Shown piece after piece: positions 53,559 through 62,175 of a stretch of DNA of 64,000 nucleotides. The notes below the pieces were generated by a model. It was given only the letters and a program-made list of their open reading frames with translations, was not told the DNA's origin and did not search any database. This DNA is from Mariniphaga sp964398855. GTDB lineage: Bacteria > Bacteroidota > Bacteroidia > Bacteroidales > Prolixibacteraceae. The translations under genes and the position numbers were made by a program. Location: assembly GCA_964398855.1 (NCBI GenBank), contig CAYNOQ010000001.1, positions 1 to 64,000 of the forward strand. Reading direction: 5' to 3'. Each line of letters starts with the position of its first letter. Within the stretch, counting starts at the first letter, position 1.

Positions 53559-54536
53559 TTATTTCTGTATCTCTTTCCACACTAATGCGCTTGCGCCAAG
53601 AATGGCAGCATCGCCCGATTTTAATTTTGAAGGCAGCAGTTTAACCTTGTTCTTGTACATGGGAAGCAGGTATTTTTCCATGCTCTCTTTGGTGGGTTTA
53701 AAGAGCAAATCGCCGGCTGCCGTTGGTCCGCCAAATAAAAAGATTGCTTCCGGACTTAAATAGTGAACCGTGTTGGCAAGTCCCATGCCCAACCACTCGC
53801 CGGTTATTTCAAACACTTCCAGTGCAATTTTATCACCCTGCACGGCAGCTTCGTATATCATTTTGGCATCCAGCTCATTATATGAAATGTCGGCAAGCAG
53901 GCTGTCGGGATTGTTAAATTGAGTGAGCAGTTCAAAGGCAGTCCGTTTCATTCCATAAGCTGAGCAATAGGCTTCAAGGTGTCCCAGTTCGCCGCATCCG
54001 CATTTTCTCCCGCCGGGAACTAAAATGACATGCCCGCACTCGCCGGCAAAACCGTCATGCCCGTAAACCAAATCGCCATTTGCGATAATTCCGGCGCCCA
54101 CTCCGGTGCCGATGGTGTACATGACAAAATTCTTCATCCCTTTGCCGCCGCCGTAAATCAGTTCGCCCAAAGCTGCCGCGTTTGCATCGTTGGTCAGCGC
54201 CAAAGCTTTTAGCCCGGGAAACCGTGAGCGCAGTAAATCAATGAGATGAACCTCCCCTTTAAATGAAAGATTGGGAGCAAATTCAATATTTCCGGTGTAG
54301 TAATTTCCACAGGGAGCGCCGACACCGATACCTGAAAACTGCACCTTTTCATCAGACAACTTAACAGAATTCACCAGTCGGCTGATGGCTTTGGACAAAT
54401 CATCAATATACCGGTGAATATCTCCGTGGGCAGGAGTCGGAATATTATCCCTGAGCAGTACGTTCCCGTCTGAATCCACAACACCGATAGTTGTATTGGT
54501 GCCGCCAATATCTACTCCAATCGCAATTTCTTTCAT
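53559..54536 (-). CDS. ROK-family sugar kinase (glucokinase-like)
   Basis: A 325-residue cytosolic ROK protein. The N-terminal ATP-binding motif GVDIGGTNTTIGVVD, LTNDANAAALGEL, TIGTGVGAGIIANG and the zinc-binding block GHVILVPGGRKCGCGELGHLEAYCSA (HxnCxCGxxGxxE) are all present; the final G of the usual GC motif is followed by His here. The family phosphorylates glucose or related hexoses, so glucokinase is likely but N-acetyl-sugar kinase cannot be excluded. No helix-turn-helix is present, so it is not a ROK repressor. A minus-strand TAATTTTG at 54593-54586 may be its -7 element. Confidence 0.88.
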   Translation of the reverse strand: MKEIAIGVDIGGTNTTIGVVDSDGNVLLRDNIPTPAHGDIHRYIDDLSKAISRLVNSVKLSDEKVQFSGIGVGAPCGNYYTGNIEFAPNLSFKGEVHLIDLLRSRFPGLKALALTNDANAAALGELIYGGGKGMKNFVMYTIGTGVGAGIIANGDLVYGHDGFAGECGHVILVPGGRKCGCGELGHLEAYCSAYGMKRTAFELLTQFNNPDSLLADISYNELDAKMIYEAAVQGDKIALEVFEITGEWLGMGLANTVHYLSPEAIFLFGGPTAAGDLLFKPTKESMEKYLLPMYKNKVKLLPSKLKSGDAAILGASALVWKEIQK

Positions 54537-54625
54537 TCTCGCCAGCTTAAAATGGTGTACAGTATAAAAATTTGATTCCGGCAGGCAAAATTAAAAATAT
54601 TAAACTATTTCACAGGAATGCGGTT

Positions 54626-54643
54626 GTTCATTGTTCAATGAAC
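54626..54643. promoter_or_regulatory. Perfect inverted repeat upstream of yidD
   Basis: GTTCATTG-TT-CAATGAAC, 8-bp arms, about 30 bp upstream of the yidD -7 element and about 90 bp upstream of the ROK kinase start. It shares the word TCAATGAAC with the palindrome region of the ORP-like promoter (40-48). Confidence 0.5.
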
Positions 54644-54674
54644 TAAATTTCATACAATAGTTATTAATAATCTC

Positions 54675-54682
54675 TATTTTTG
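54675..54682 (+). promoter_or_regulatory. -7 element of the yidD-zinc transporter operon
   Basis: TATTTTTG matches TAnnTTTG, 31 bp before the yidD start. The inverted repeat at 54694-54710 lies at the expected early transcribed region. Confidence 0.5.
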
Positions 54683-54693
54683 CAGATAATTCG

Positions 54694-54710
54694 GAACAGT
54701 TAAACTGTTC
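54694..54710. promoter_or_regulatory. Inverted repeat between -7 element and yidD start
   Basis: GAACAGT-TAA-ACTGTTC, a perfect 7-bp dyad, sits just after the likely transcription start and ends 3 bp before the ATG. Its position suits a repressor operator, for example of a zinc-responsive regulator; inference only. Confidence 0.45.
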
Positions 54711-54713
54711 ATT

Positions 54714-54992
54714 ATGCTTAAAGTTTTCAAAATAATATTTAGGGGAATCGGCTGGATACTGCTTTTGCCGGTGTATTTTTATAAATATGCCATTTCACCG
54801 CTGACGCCCGCAAGTTGCCGCCACACGCCAACCTGTTCGGAATATGCCATTCAAGCCATTAAGATTCATGGTCCTTTTAAAGGGTTTTGGCTGGCAACGC
54901 GCAGAATAGTCAGATGCAATCCCTGGGGGACACACGGATATGATCCGGTTCCGCCAAAAGAAAAAATTCATGTGAAAAATTGGAACGGATAA
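54714..54992 (+). CDS. yidD: Membrane protein insertion efficiency factor YidD
   Basis: A 92-residue YidD family protein. The signature YKYAISPLTPASCRHTPTCSEYAIQAIKIHGPFKGFWLATRRIVRCNPWGTHGYDPVP contains the three conserved cysteines. It is thought to help YidC-dependent insertion of inner-membrane proteins. An N-terminal amphipathic or membrane helix (GIGWILLLPVYF) precedes it. Unusually, it is not next to rnpA and yidC but leads a zinc-type ABC importer operon, 46 bp upstream of the substrate-binding gene. Confidence 0.93.
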   Translation: MLKVFKIIFRGIGWILLLPVYFYKYAISPLTPASCRHTPTCSEYAIQAIKIHGPFKGFWLATRRIVRCNPWGTHGYDPVPPKEKIHVKNWNG

Positions 54993-55038
54993 ACTAATTT
55001 TGCAATACCTTGTTTAAACCGGTCAAAAATTAACAAAA

Positions 55039-55914
55039 ATGAGAAAGAAAATATTTATAATTCTGTTTGGTGCGCTTTTTATCCATTCGTGCACTTCACA
55101 AAGGAGATCGGGCGAAAGCGAAAAGCCCGTTATCACGGTGAGTATTTTGCCGCAGAAGACATTTGTTGAGAAAATTGCCGGTGACGATTTTAAAATTCAG
55201 GTTCTTGTTCCGCACGGAGCCAGCCCTGAGTCCTATACGCTGGTTCCCTCGCAACTCAGGGATATTTCACATTCGGATGTCTGGTTTCGTTTAGGTTATA
55301 TCGGTTTTGAGCTTCCACTGCACGAAAAGATCAGGGAGATCAACCGGAAAATGGAAGTTGTTGATCTGTCGGAGGGACTTGACCTTATCCGGGGAGAAGA
55401 AATTCAGCATGGCGATCACACCCATCCCGGCGGGGTTGACCCACATTTCTGGCTTTCGCCAAAAATGGTGAAACAGATGACCGAACGAATTGCCGGAACA
55501 CTGGAAAAGATTAATCCGGAGAAAAAAGAGACTTACCGGGAAAATTTCCGGAAATTTGCTATAGAAATCGATGAGCTTGATCAAAAAATCGGCGATGCTT
55601 TGAAAGATTACCGCGGAAAGGCGTTTGTTACTTTTCATCCAAGTCTTACCTACTTTGCACGCGATTACGGACTTGTGCAATACACCCTCGAATCAGACGG
55701 AAAAGAGCCAACATCCCAGCACATGGCGAAAGTGATTAATATGGCGCGTGAGCAAAATATTAAAGTGATCTATATTCAAAGTGAATTCGACAATGAAAAT
55801 GCACGGGTATTTGCCGAAGAAATCAAGGGAAAAGTGCTGGAAGTGAAGCCCCTGAGTACCGAATGGGAAGACAATCTGCTGGAGATGACAAATTTGTTTA
55901 TTAAAAATTTTTGA
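55039..55914 (+). CDS. znuA: Zinc/manganese-type ABC transporter substrate-binding lipoprotein
   Basis: A 291-residue cluster A-I binding protein with a lipoprotein signal (FGALFIHSC, Cys18). Family segments include VSILPQKTFVEKIAGDDFKIQVLVPHGASPESY, the His-rich HGDHTHPGGVDPHFWLSP region and FVTFHPSLTYFARDYGL, giving the three expected His ligands; TEWEDNLLEMTNLFIKNF ends the protein. The short His-rich loop points to zinc rather than manganese. Its stop codon overlaps the ATPase gene start by one base. Confidence 0.88.
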   Translation: MRKKIFIILFGALFIHSCTSQRRSGESEKPVITVSILPQKTFVEKIAGDDFKIQVLVPHGASPESYTLVPSQLRDISHSDVWFRLGYIGFELPLHEKIREINRKMEVVDLSEGLDLIRGEEIQHGDHTHPGGVDPHFWLSPKMVKQMTERIAGTLEKINPEKKETYRENFRKFAIEIDELDQKIGDALKDYRGKAFVTFHPSLTYFARDYGLVQYTLESDGKEPTSQHMAKVINMAREQNIKVIYIQSEFDNENARVFAEEIKGKVLEVKPLSTEWEDNLLEMTNLFIKNF

Positions 55915-56660
55915 TGGAACCATTAATAAGTATTAAAAAACTGACTTTAGGTTACGACAGGGAACCTGTGCTCGAAAATGTGAATTTGGATATTTTTGAA
56001 CGGGATTTCATTGGTGTCATCGGTCCCAATGGCGGTGGCAAAACCACATTTATCAAAGCAATTTTAGGACTTCTGAAACCCATGAGGGGAGAAATCCTGT
56101 TCAGAAAAGACCTGAACAAAAAAAAGAAACCCATTGGCTATCTTCCACAGGTTAAGCATTTTGACAAAAGTTTCCCCATCACGGTTTTTGAAGTTGTGCG
56201 CTCGGGGTTAATGATGAGAAATTCCCAAAAACCAAAAGGTGGTGAAGTTCGTAGTGAAATTGAAAAATTGCTCTCGGAAATGGGAATTCTAGAGATTCGC
56301 AACAAGGCTATCGGGGAGCTTTCCGGTGGTCAGATGCAGCGGGTTTTTTTGTGTCGCGCGCTGATCAGCAGCCCCAAAATACTGATTCTTGACGAGCCTG
56401 ACACGTTTGTGGACAACCGTTTTGAAGGAGAATTGTACGAAAAACTGAGACAGCTGAACGAGAAAGTGGCAATTGTACTGGTTTCACATGATGTCGGAAC
56501 CATTTCAAGCTATGTGAAAACCATTGCCTGCGTGAACAGGGAGCTGCACTACCATCCCGACAATAAAATCACGCAGGAGCAGCTCAACAGCTACAACTGC
56601 CCCATCAAACTGATAACGCACGGAGAAGTTCCCCACACTGTGCTCAAACATCACGATTAA
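55914..56660 (+). CDS. znuC: Zinc-type ABC transporter ATP-binding protein
   Basis: A 248-residue ATPase. Walker A GPNGGGKTT, Q-loop LPQVKHFDKSFP, signature LSGGQMQR, Walker B ILILDEPDTFVD and the H-loop VSHDVG are all in place. It energises import with the adjacent permease and binding protein. The ATG at 55914 is the start; the TTG at 55911 just upstream would merely add one residue. Translational coupling to znuA is expected from the TGATG overlap. Confidence 0.92.
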   Translation: MEPLISIKKLTLGYDREPVLENVNLDIFERDFIGVIGPNGGGKTTFIKAILGLLKPMRGEILFRKDLNKKKKPIGYLPQVKHFDKSFPITVFEVVRSGLMMRNSQKPKGGEVRSEIEKLLSEMGILEIRNKAIGELSGGQMQRVFLCRALISSPKILILDEPDTFVDNRFEGELYEKLRQLNEKVAIVLVSHDVGTISSYVKTIACVNRELHYHPDNKITQEQLNSYNCPIKLITHGEVPHTVLKHHD

Positions 56661-56661
56661 T

Positions 56662-57471
56662 ATGAATAGTTTTATTGACCTTTTTACCTACGAGTTTTTT
56701 CAAAAGGCATTTATTGCCGCTATTTTTGCAAGTATTTCCTGTGGCATAATCGGAAGTTACATTGTTTCGCGGCGCATCGTTTTTATAAGCGGCGGAATAA
56801 CCCATGCATCTTTCGGGGGAATCGGACTTGCCTTTTTGTTGGGTTTCAGCCCGATACTCGGCGCCGTGATTTTTGCTGTCGGCTCTGCCATTGGCATTCA
56901 ATTTTTCACCAAAGTTGCCCGGGTGCGTGAAGATTCTTCCATCGCAATTTTCTGGTCGTTAGGCATGGCATTGGGTATCATTTTCGTTTTTATGACACCC
57001 GGTTACACCCCAAACCTGATGAGCTATCTTTTTGGTAACATCCTGACGGTGACCATTGCAGAGCTGATCTGGATGTTCATTCTGAATGTGGTCATCATCT
57101 TTTTCTTTTCCGTATTTTTCAGGGAAATTCTGTATGTTGCCTTTGACGAAGAATTTGCAAAAGCAGCCGGACTACCGGTTTCGCTGATTAATTACCTGAT
57201 TATAACCCTTGTGGCTCTCACCGTTGTGTTGAATATCCGTGTGGTTGGCATCATTCTGATTCTCTCTTTACTAACCATTCCTCAGGCGATTGCGAATCTT
57301 TTTACGAAGAAATTTAAAAATCTACTTCTTTTATCAAGCTTTTTTGCATTCACGGGAACGATTATCGGTTTGTATGTCTCTTATTTTTTAGATATTCCTT
57401 CCGGCGCCACTATTATTTTTACGCTTGTGGTCATGTTCGGATTATTGAAGCTCTATAAACACTTTTTTTAA
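56662..57471 (+). CDS. znuB: Zinc-type ABC transporter permease
   Basis: A 269-residue ABC-3 family permease with about eight or nine helices. Conserved segments are SISCGIIGSYIVSRRIVFISGGITHASFGGIGLAFLLG, the FDEEFAKAAGLP coupling loop and NIRVVGIILILSLLTIPQAIANLF. It starts one base after the znuC stop. With the two preceding genes it forms a complete high-affinity zinc (possibly manganese) importer of the inner membrane. Confidence 0.92.
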   Translation: MNSFIDLFTYEFFQKAFIAAIFASISCGIIGSYIVSRRIVFISGGITHASFGGIGLAFLLGFSPILGAVIFAVGSAIGIQFFTKVARVREDSSIAIFWSLGMALGIIFVFMTPGYTPNLMSYLFGNILTVTIAELIWMFILNVVIIFFFSVFFREILYVAFDEEFAKAAGLPVSLINYLIITLVALTVVLNIRVVGIILILSLLTIPQAIANLFTKKFKNLLLLSSFFAFTGTIIGLYVSYFLDIPSGATIIFTLVVMFGLLKLYKHFF

Positions 57472-57551
57472 AATACAGGCATTCAAAGAGATGGTTACCA
57501 TTGAAAATTTGATATTCTCGTCCGGATTCCGGTTTTTTAAAGGAATAACTT

Positions 57552-57559
57552 TAATTTTG
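57552..57559 (+). promoter_or_regulatory. -7 element upstream of the methyltransferase-like gene
   Basis: TAATTTTG matches TAnnTTTG, 49 bp before the start at 57609. No -33 element is clear. Confidence 0.35.
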
Positions 57560-57608
57560 CTGAAAACTGATATTTTCTAAAAATTAACAACGCTCAAAAA
57601 AGGAGAAA

Positions 57609-58151
57609 ATGGTAATTGAAATGCACAAAATATCCAATCCGGTTTTGTTAAACCGGTACAAAAACACACTCAATTTTCTGAACCGGATGAATATTGAAGC
57701 CGGCACACAAATTTTGGATTTAGGTTCTGACAATATGTTTTCCGAAATCATGCGCGGCGCCGGCTTTCAGGTTTCCAACACCGGATTGGTCGATTTGGAC
57801 ATCCACCCGGAAACTGTTAAAGAGCATGATGTTGAGCTGGTTACTGCATTTGAGATTCTTGAACATCTGGTTTCACCGTTTCCTTTGTTGCAACAGCTCC
57901 CGGGAAAGAAGCTGATTGCAACCATTCCCCTTAGACTGTGGTTCAGCCCTGCCTACCGGAATCCAAACGACCCGTGGGATAACCACTTCCATGAATTTGA
58001 AGACTGGCAGTTCGACTGGCTTTTGGAGAAAAGCGGCTGGAAAATTAAAAGTACCGAAAAGTGGAAATCTCCCGGCAGCAAGATCGGATTTCGGCCTTTC
58101 CTTCGGAAAATTACGCCGCGGTACTATGCGATTTATGCCGAGCGCGATTAG
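57609..58151 (+). CDS. Class I SAM-dependent methyltransferase-like protein
   Basis: A 180-residue protein with a reduced Rossmann methyltransferase pattern: ILDLGSDNMFSEIM (motif I, here GSD rather than GxGxG), LDIHPE, and FEILEHLVSPFPLLQQLPGKKLIATIPLRLWF (motif IV-V region). The length is short for the family, and the cofactor loop is atypical, so activity is uncertain. A GGAGAAA ribosome-binding site precedes the start. It ends overlapping the convergent flippase gene by 4 bp; proximity to the flippase suggests a role in surface glycan or lipid modification, which is inference. Confidence 0.68.
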   Translation: MVIEMHKISNPVLLNRYKNTLNFLNRMNIEAGTQILDLGSDNMFSEIMRGAGFQVSNTGLVDLDIHPETVKEHDVELVTAFEILEHLVSPFPLLQQLPGKKLIATIPLRLWFSPAYRNPNDPWDNHFHEFEDWQFDWLLEKSGWKIKSTEKWKSPGSKIGFRPFLRKITPRYYAIYAERD

Positions 58152-59626
58152 CGCCTGCGCGCCATTTTCATAAAGTCCTGAAACATTCCGTCAATATCTT
58201 CCGAAATTTTCAGAATCAGCGTTAACACACCGAAAATCAGTGTAAAGAGAGCGCTCCTGACAATCAAATCGGGAATGAGCGAAAGCGTTGGCAAAAAGGT
58301 GACCACAACAACCGAAAAAACAAAAACAGCGGCTGCAATCACTATTTTAAATGTAAACGGCTGCATTTTATATTTTCTTTTCAGAAAATTAAACCGCATG
58401 AAATTGTTGACGGCAAACGAAACCGCAACAGCCACAGCCGCTCCGGTGATTCCCCACACCGGCACTAAAAGCAAAATGGAAACAACGACCAATGCAATCA
58501 GCACAATCAGAAAAAACAGAGCAATACGATAGTGTTTTGAATAGGCAATGATATGGGCGTTGGCGCCAGTTGCCATATCAATCAGATAACCGACTGCAAT
58601 GAAGAAAATCACCCATTTTGCACCGGCATAGTCGGGTCCCAAAATGATCAGAATATTATCAATATTGATCCAGATACCGCCAAAGAGAAATGCTCCGATG
58701 ATAAACTGATTGATGCAGCTGCGCCGGTAAATGTCATCGATATATGCAATATCGTCACGCTTAAAAGCGTCGGCAATCAGCGTTCCGGCAATGCGCAAAA
58801 GGGGTCTTGAGGGAATGATTATCAGCGTACTAAAAAAGAAAGCGATGGTATAAACTCCGGTATCGCTCAATCCGAGTATCTGATTAATCAGGATTTTGTC
58901 AATATTAAACACGATGCTACCGCCAAGTCCGGTCAGGATGCTGAAAGCCGCAACGCTGACCATCTCTTTTCGCAGTTGCGGTGTAACAAATCCCGGTTGG
59001 CGTTTAAAAGAGACTTCGCCTTTAAAGAGCAGATATGCAAACAAAACCAATCCTTTGGCACATACGGCGGCTGAATAGGCGATAATGAGCTGGTGAAGAT
59101 TAAAAATGCCGGCAACAAACAGAATTGTTACTGCAAAAATCAATATTCGCTGAAGAAATTCCTGTAGAAATGTGCCGAAAACAGCATCATACAGCAATTT
59201 ATTTATGGTATCTAACTGAACAAAGAAAAGGGTAAAAAATGTGAGCGGTATGAGCAGATAGACGTAATCGGAGAACATTTTCGACTTCTCCAGATTGCTT
59301 TGCACCAGCATGGGGCTGAAAAAAAGGAAAAAAATGTAGAATGCTAAAAATCCAGCAAACGTAACCATCAGGGTGATGAAAAAGTAGCCGTTATGATTTT
59401 TTTCCGCATTGCGAAAATAGGGGAACAGCCGGGAAGTAACTCCGGGAAATCCAAGAGATGAAATCTGCGTGAAAATCAATGACCAGGAGAGCAGCAGCCC
59501 AAAAAGCCCGATGGTGTCGGTGCTCAGGTAGTTGGGGAAAAGATAGGCTGTGGTTACAAAACCGACAATCACGCCCAGATAGGACCAGATATTCCCTTTT
59601 ATGCTTTGCTTAATGATTATACCCAT
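58148..59626 (-). CDS. Polysaccharide flippase (Wzx/MATE-like family)
   Basis: A 492-residue integral membrane protein with about 14 helices, in the polysaccharide biosynthesis/oligosaccharide flippase family. The start IIKQSIKGNIWSYLGVIVGFVTTAYLFPNYLSTDTIGLFGLLLSW is typical, as is a conserved internal NIDKILINQILGLSDTGVYTIAFFFSTLI segment. It probably exports a lipid-linked surface glycan unit. It is divergent from the YfhO gene, and no polymerase or glycosyltransferase genes are adjacent in the window. Confidence 0.85.
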   Translation of the reverse strand: MGIIIKQSIKGNIWSYLGVIVGFVTTAYLFPNYLSTDTIGLFGLLLSWSLIFTQISSLGFPGVTSRLFPYFRNAEKNHNGYFFITLMVTFAGFLAFYIFFLFFSPMLVQSNLEKSKMFSDYVYLLIPLTFFTLFFVQLDTINKLLYDAVFGTFLQEFLQRILIFAVTILFVAGIFNLHQLIIAYSAAVCAKGLVLFAYLLFKGEVSFKRQPGFVTPQLRKEMVSVAAFSILTGLGGSIVFNIDKILINQILGLSDTGVYTIAFFFSTLIIIPSRPLLRIAGTLIADAFKRDDIAYIDDIYRRSCINQFIIGAFLFGGIWINIDNILIILGPDYAGAKWVIFFIAVGYLIDMATGANAHIIAYSKHYRIALFFLIVLIALVVVSILLLVPVWGITGAAVAVAVSFAVNNFMRFNFLKRKYKMQPFTFKIVIAAAVFVFSVVVVTFLPTLSLIPDLIVRSALFTLIFGVLTLILKISEDIDGMFQDFMKMARRR

Positions 59627-59653
59627 TTATGCGGTCATGTTTTTTTAAATCCC

Positions 59654-59661
59654 TATTTTTG
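59654..59661 (+). promoter_or_regulatory. -7 element of the yfhO-like gene
   Basis: TATTTTTG matches TAnnTTTG, 31 bp before the start at 59693, in the short divergent region. No clear TTTG at -33. Confidence 0.5.
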
Positions 59662-59692
59662 TTCAATATAACAACGAAGCAAAAATTTTAGC

Positions 59693-62173
59693 ATGACAAA
59701 GATAACCGCCTTCCGTAATATTTACATAAATCTGGGGATTATCCTTTTTTTTATTCTTCTGGCGTATGCATACATGTTTCCGCTGCTTGAAGGGAAATCC
59801 CTTCGCATGGATGATATCGAGCACTATCGGGGGATGTCGAAAGAACTTGTTGACTACCGGGAGCAGACAGGAAAAGAGGCAGTCTGGACAAACAGCATGT
59901 TTGGCGGAATGCCCGGCTATCTGATTTCCGTAAATTACCCGGGAAATCCGGGCAGAAAATTTTCGGCTTTTATGCGGAATACTTTTTCAACCGCTTCGTT
60001 TATCATTCTCTACCTGCTTGGTTTCTTCATTTTACTCACCAGCCTGAAAATCAACAGATGGCTCAGCGTGGCAGGCGCCATTGCGTTTGCCTTTTCTTCC
60101 TATTTTCTGATAATTATCGGTGCCGGGCACATGACGAAAGCCAACGCCATTGCATGGCTTGCGCCAACCATTGCCGGAGTGCTGCTCGCTTTCAGGGGAA
60201 AACCTCTGGGCGGAGGATTGCTTTTTGCTGCCGCTTTATCGATGGAACTGCTTTCGGGGCATCTGCAAATTACCTATTACGGATTTATAATTCTGGCAAT
60301 TTTGGGGATTGTGGAGCTTGTTTTTGCCATTCGTGAAAAAATGTTGCCCGGTTTTTTCAAAGCTCTCCTGTTTCTGTTTGCCGGAGCAGTTTTAGCTGTA
60401 GGGATGAATTTTTCCAGACTTTATACCACCTGGGAATACTCGAAAGACACTATCCGCGGAGGGTCTGAGCTATCTTCTGACAGTGAAAACAGAACCAGCG
60501 GACTTGATAAGGATTACGTGGTTCAGTGGAGTTACGGAATTGACGAAACACTCACGCTGCTGATACCCAACTTCAAAGGAGGAGGTTCACAGATTCACCC
60601 GGGTGTCAACTCCGAAAGTTTTCAGGCACTTCAACAGCAGGGCGTTCAAAACCCGCGGCAAACTATTCAGGCAGTGAGCATGTATCATGGCGACCAGCCG
60701 GGAACATCAGGACCTGTTTATGCGGGCGCCATTGTGGTCTTTCTTTTCGTTCTGGGGCTTTTTATTGTAAAAGGGAGGCTGAAATGGTGGCTTGTTTCTG
60801 CCACAGTGGTTTCCATCGTGCTCTCGTGGGGGAGCAACGTGATGTGGCTCACCGGTTTTCTGCTGGATTATCTTCCGCTCTACAATAAATTCAGAGCACC
60901 CAGCATGACATTGGTGATAGCGGAATTGACCATGCCCCTGTTGGGAATTATTGCGCTAAACGATATACTGACTGGCAAAGTGGATAAAAAAGTTTGGTTT
61001 TCCGGCTTCAAATGGGCAATTATCATAACCGGAGGCATTTCGCTGCTTTTAGCCGTTATGCCCGGAATTTCCGGCAGTTTCACCAATGCTTATGATCCCA
61101 TGCGCTTCCCCGACTGGCTGATGTCGAGCGTAATTGCCGACCGCAAAAGTATGCTGCGCACCGATGCTTTCCGCTCTCTCCTCTTTATTGCGGCAACATC
61201 CGGGCTGATTTATTTGTGGTACATCAAAAAACTGAAAACCACTCCTCTGATAATATCTATTGCCTTGCTGATATTAGCCGATTTATGGAGCGTGGATAAG
61301 CGGTACCTGAACAGCGACAGCTTCATTTCCAAAAGGCAAGCTGAAAATCCTTTTCCGGAAATGGCTGCCGATAAGGCAATTCTGGCTGACAATGATTTGT
61401 ATTACCGGGTTTTGCCGTTGCAAAATCCCTTTCAGGATGCACGAACTTCCTATTATCACAAAAACGTGGGCGGCTATCATGCTGCTAAACTCCGGCGCTA
61501 TCAGGAACTTATTGAACATCACCTGCAACCGGAGATGCAGCAGATGGTAACTTCCATTCAGGCAAGCGCCAATCTGAATGGCATGGATTCCGTATTTATG
61601 GAGCTGCCTGTCATCAACATGCTGAATACGCGTTACATCATCTATGACTTAAACAGCGCTCCCATTCGCAATCCGCTGCCATTGGGGAATGCATGGTTTG
61701 TTTCCGATTTCAAAATTGTGGGAAATGCCGATGATGAATTAGCGGCTATGAAAAATTTCAATCCTGCCGAAACTGCTATTATCGATCAGCGGTTTACAGG
61801 TCAGATTAAGGAAATCAGCCTGAAAAAAGATTATAACGGGAAAGTTGAACTGACTGAGTATCAGCCCAATTATCTGAAATATGATTATTCGGCTTCATCC
61901 GCTCAGCTCACCGTTTTTTCAGATATATACTACGATAAGGGGTGGAATGCATATATTGACGGCAATCCGGTTTCTCATTTCCGGGTTAACTATGTGCTGC
62001 GCGCCCTGATTATTCCTGAAGGCGAGCACGTTGTCGAGTTCAGATTTGAGCCCAAATCCTACTACACCGGGAATAAAATTTCACTTGCAAGCTCACTGCT
62101 ACTTCTGTTGGCAGCAGTGGGATATGGCTTTTCATTCCGGAAGAAACTGAAACTCCGGTCAGAAAAGGAGTAG
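59693..62173 (+). CDS. YfhO-family membrane protein
   Basis: An 826-residue inner-membrane protein with about 12-13 helices in its first 530 residues, a periplasmic C-terminal beta domain (LTVFSDIYYDKGWNAYIDGNPVSHFRVNYVLRALIIPEGEHVVEFRFEP) and a last helix near residue 800. The pattern, including the YDKGWNAYIDG...R.N...RA..VP.G.H.V.F.F.P block, defines YfhO proteins, a GT-C-like family implicated in glycosylation of teichoic acids in Firmicutes and of unknown substrate in Bacteroidetes. An internal segment (DARTSYYHKNVGGYHAAKLRRYQELIEHH) is conserved in this phylum. It is followed 2 bp later by the glycosylase gene. Confidence 0.85.
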   Translation: MTKITAFRNIYINLGIILFFILLAYAYMFPLLEGKSLRMDDIEHYRGMSKELVDYREQTGKEAVWTNSMFGGMPGYLISVNYPGNPGRKFSAFMRNTFSTASFIILYLLGFFILLTSLKINRWLSVAGAIAFAFSSYFLIIIGAGHMTKANAIAWLAPTIAGVLLAFRGKPLGGGLLFAAALSMELLSGHLQITYYGFIILAILGIVELVFAIREKMLPGFFKALLFLFAGAVLAVGMNFSRLYTTWEYSKDTIRGGSELSSDSENRTSGLDKDYVVQWSYGIDETLTLLIPNFKGGGSQIHPGVNSESFQALQQQGVQNPRQTIQAVSMYHGDQPGTSGPVYAGAIVVFLFVLGLFIVKGRLKWWLVSATVVSIVLSWGSNVMWLTGFLLDYLPLYNKFRAPSMTLVIAELTMPLLGIIALNDILTGKVDKKVWFSGFKWAIIITGGISLLLAVMPGISGSFTNAYDPMRFPDWLMSSVIADRKSMLRTDAFRSLLFIAATSGLIYLWYIKKLKTTPLIISIALLILADLWSVDKRYLNSDSFISKRQAENPFPEMAADKAILADNDLYYRVLPLQNPFQDARTSYYHKNVGGYHAAKLRRYQELIEHHLQPEMQQMVTSIQASANLNGMDSVFMELPVINMLNTRYIIYDLNSAPIRNPLPLGNAWFVSDFKIVGNADDELAAMKNFNPAETAIIDQRFTGQIKEISLKKDYNGKVELTEYQPNYLKYDYSASSAQLTVFSDIYYDKGWNAYIDGNPVSHFRVNYVLRALIIPEGEHVVEFRFEPKSYYTGNKISLASSLLLLLAAVGYGFSFRKKLKLRSEKE

Positions 62174-62175
62174 CC

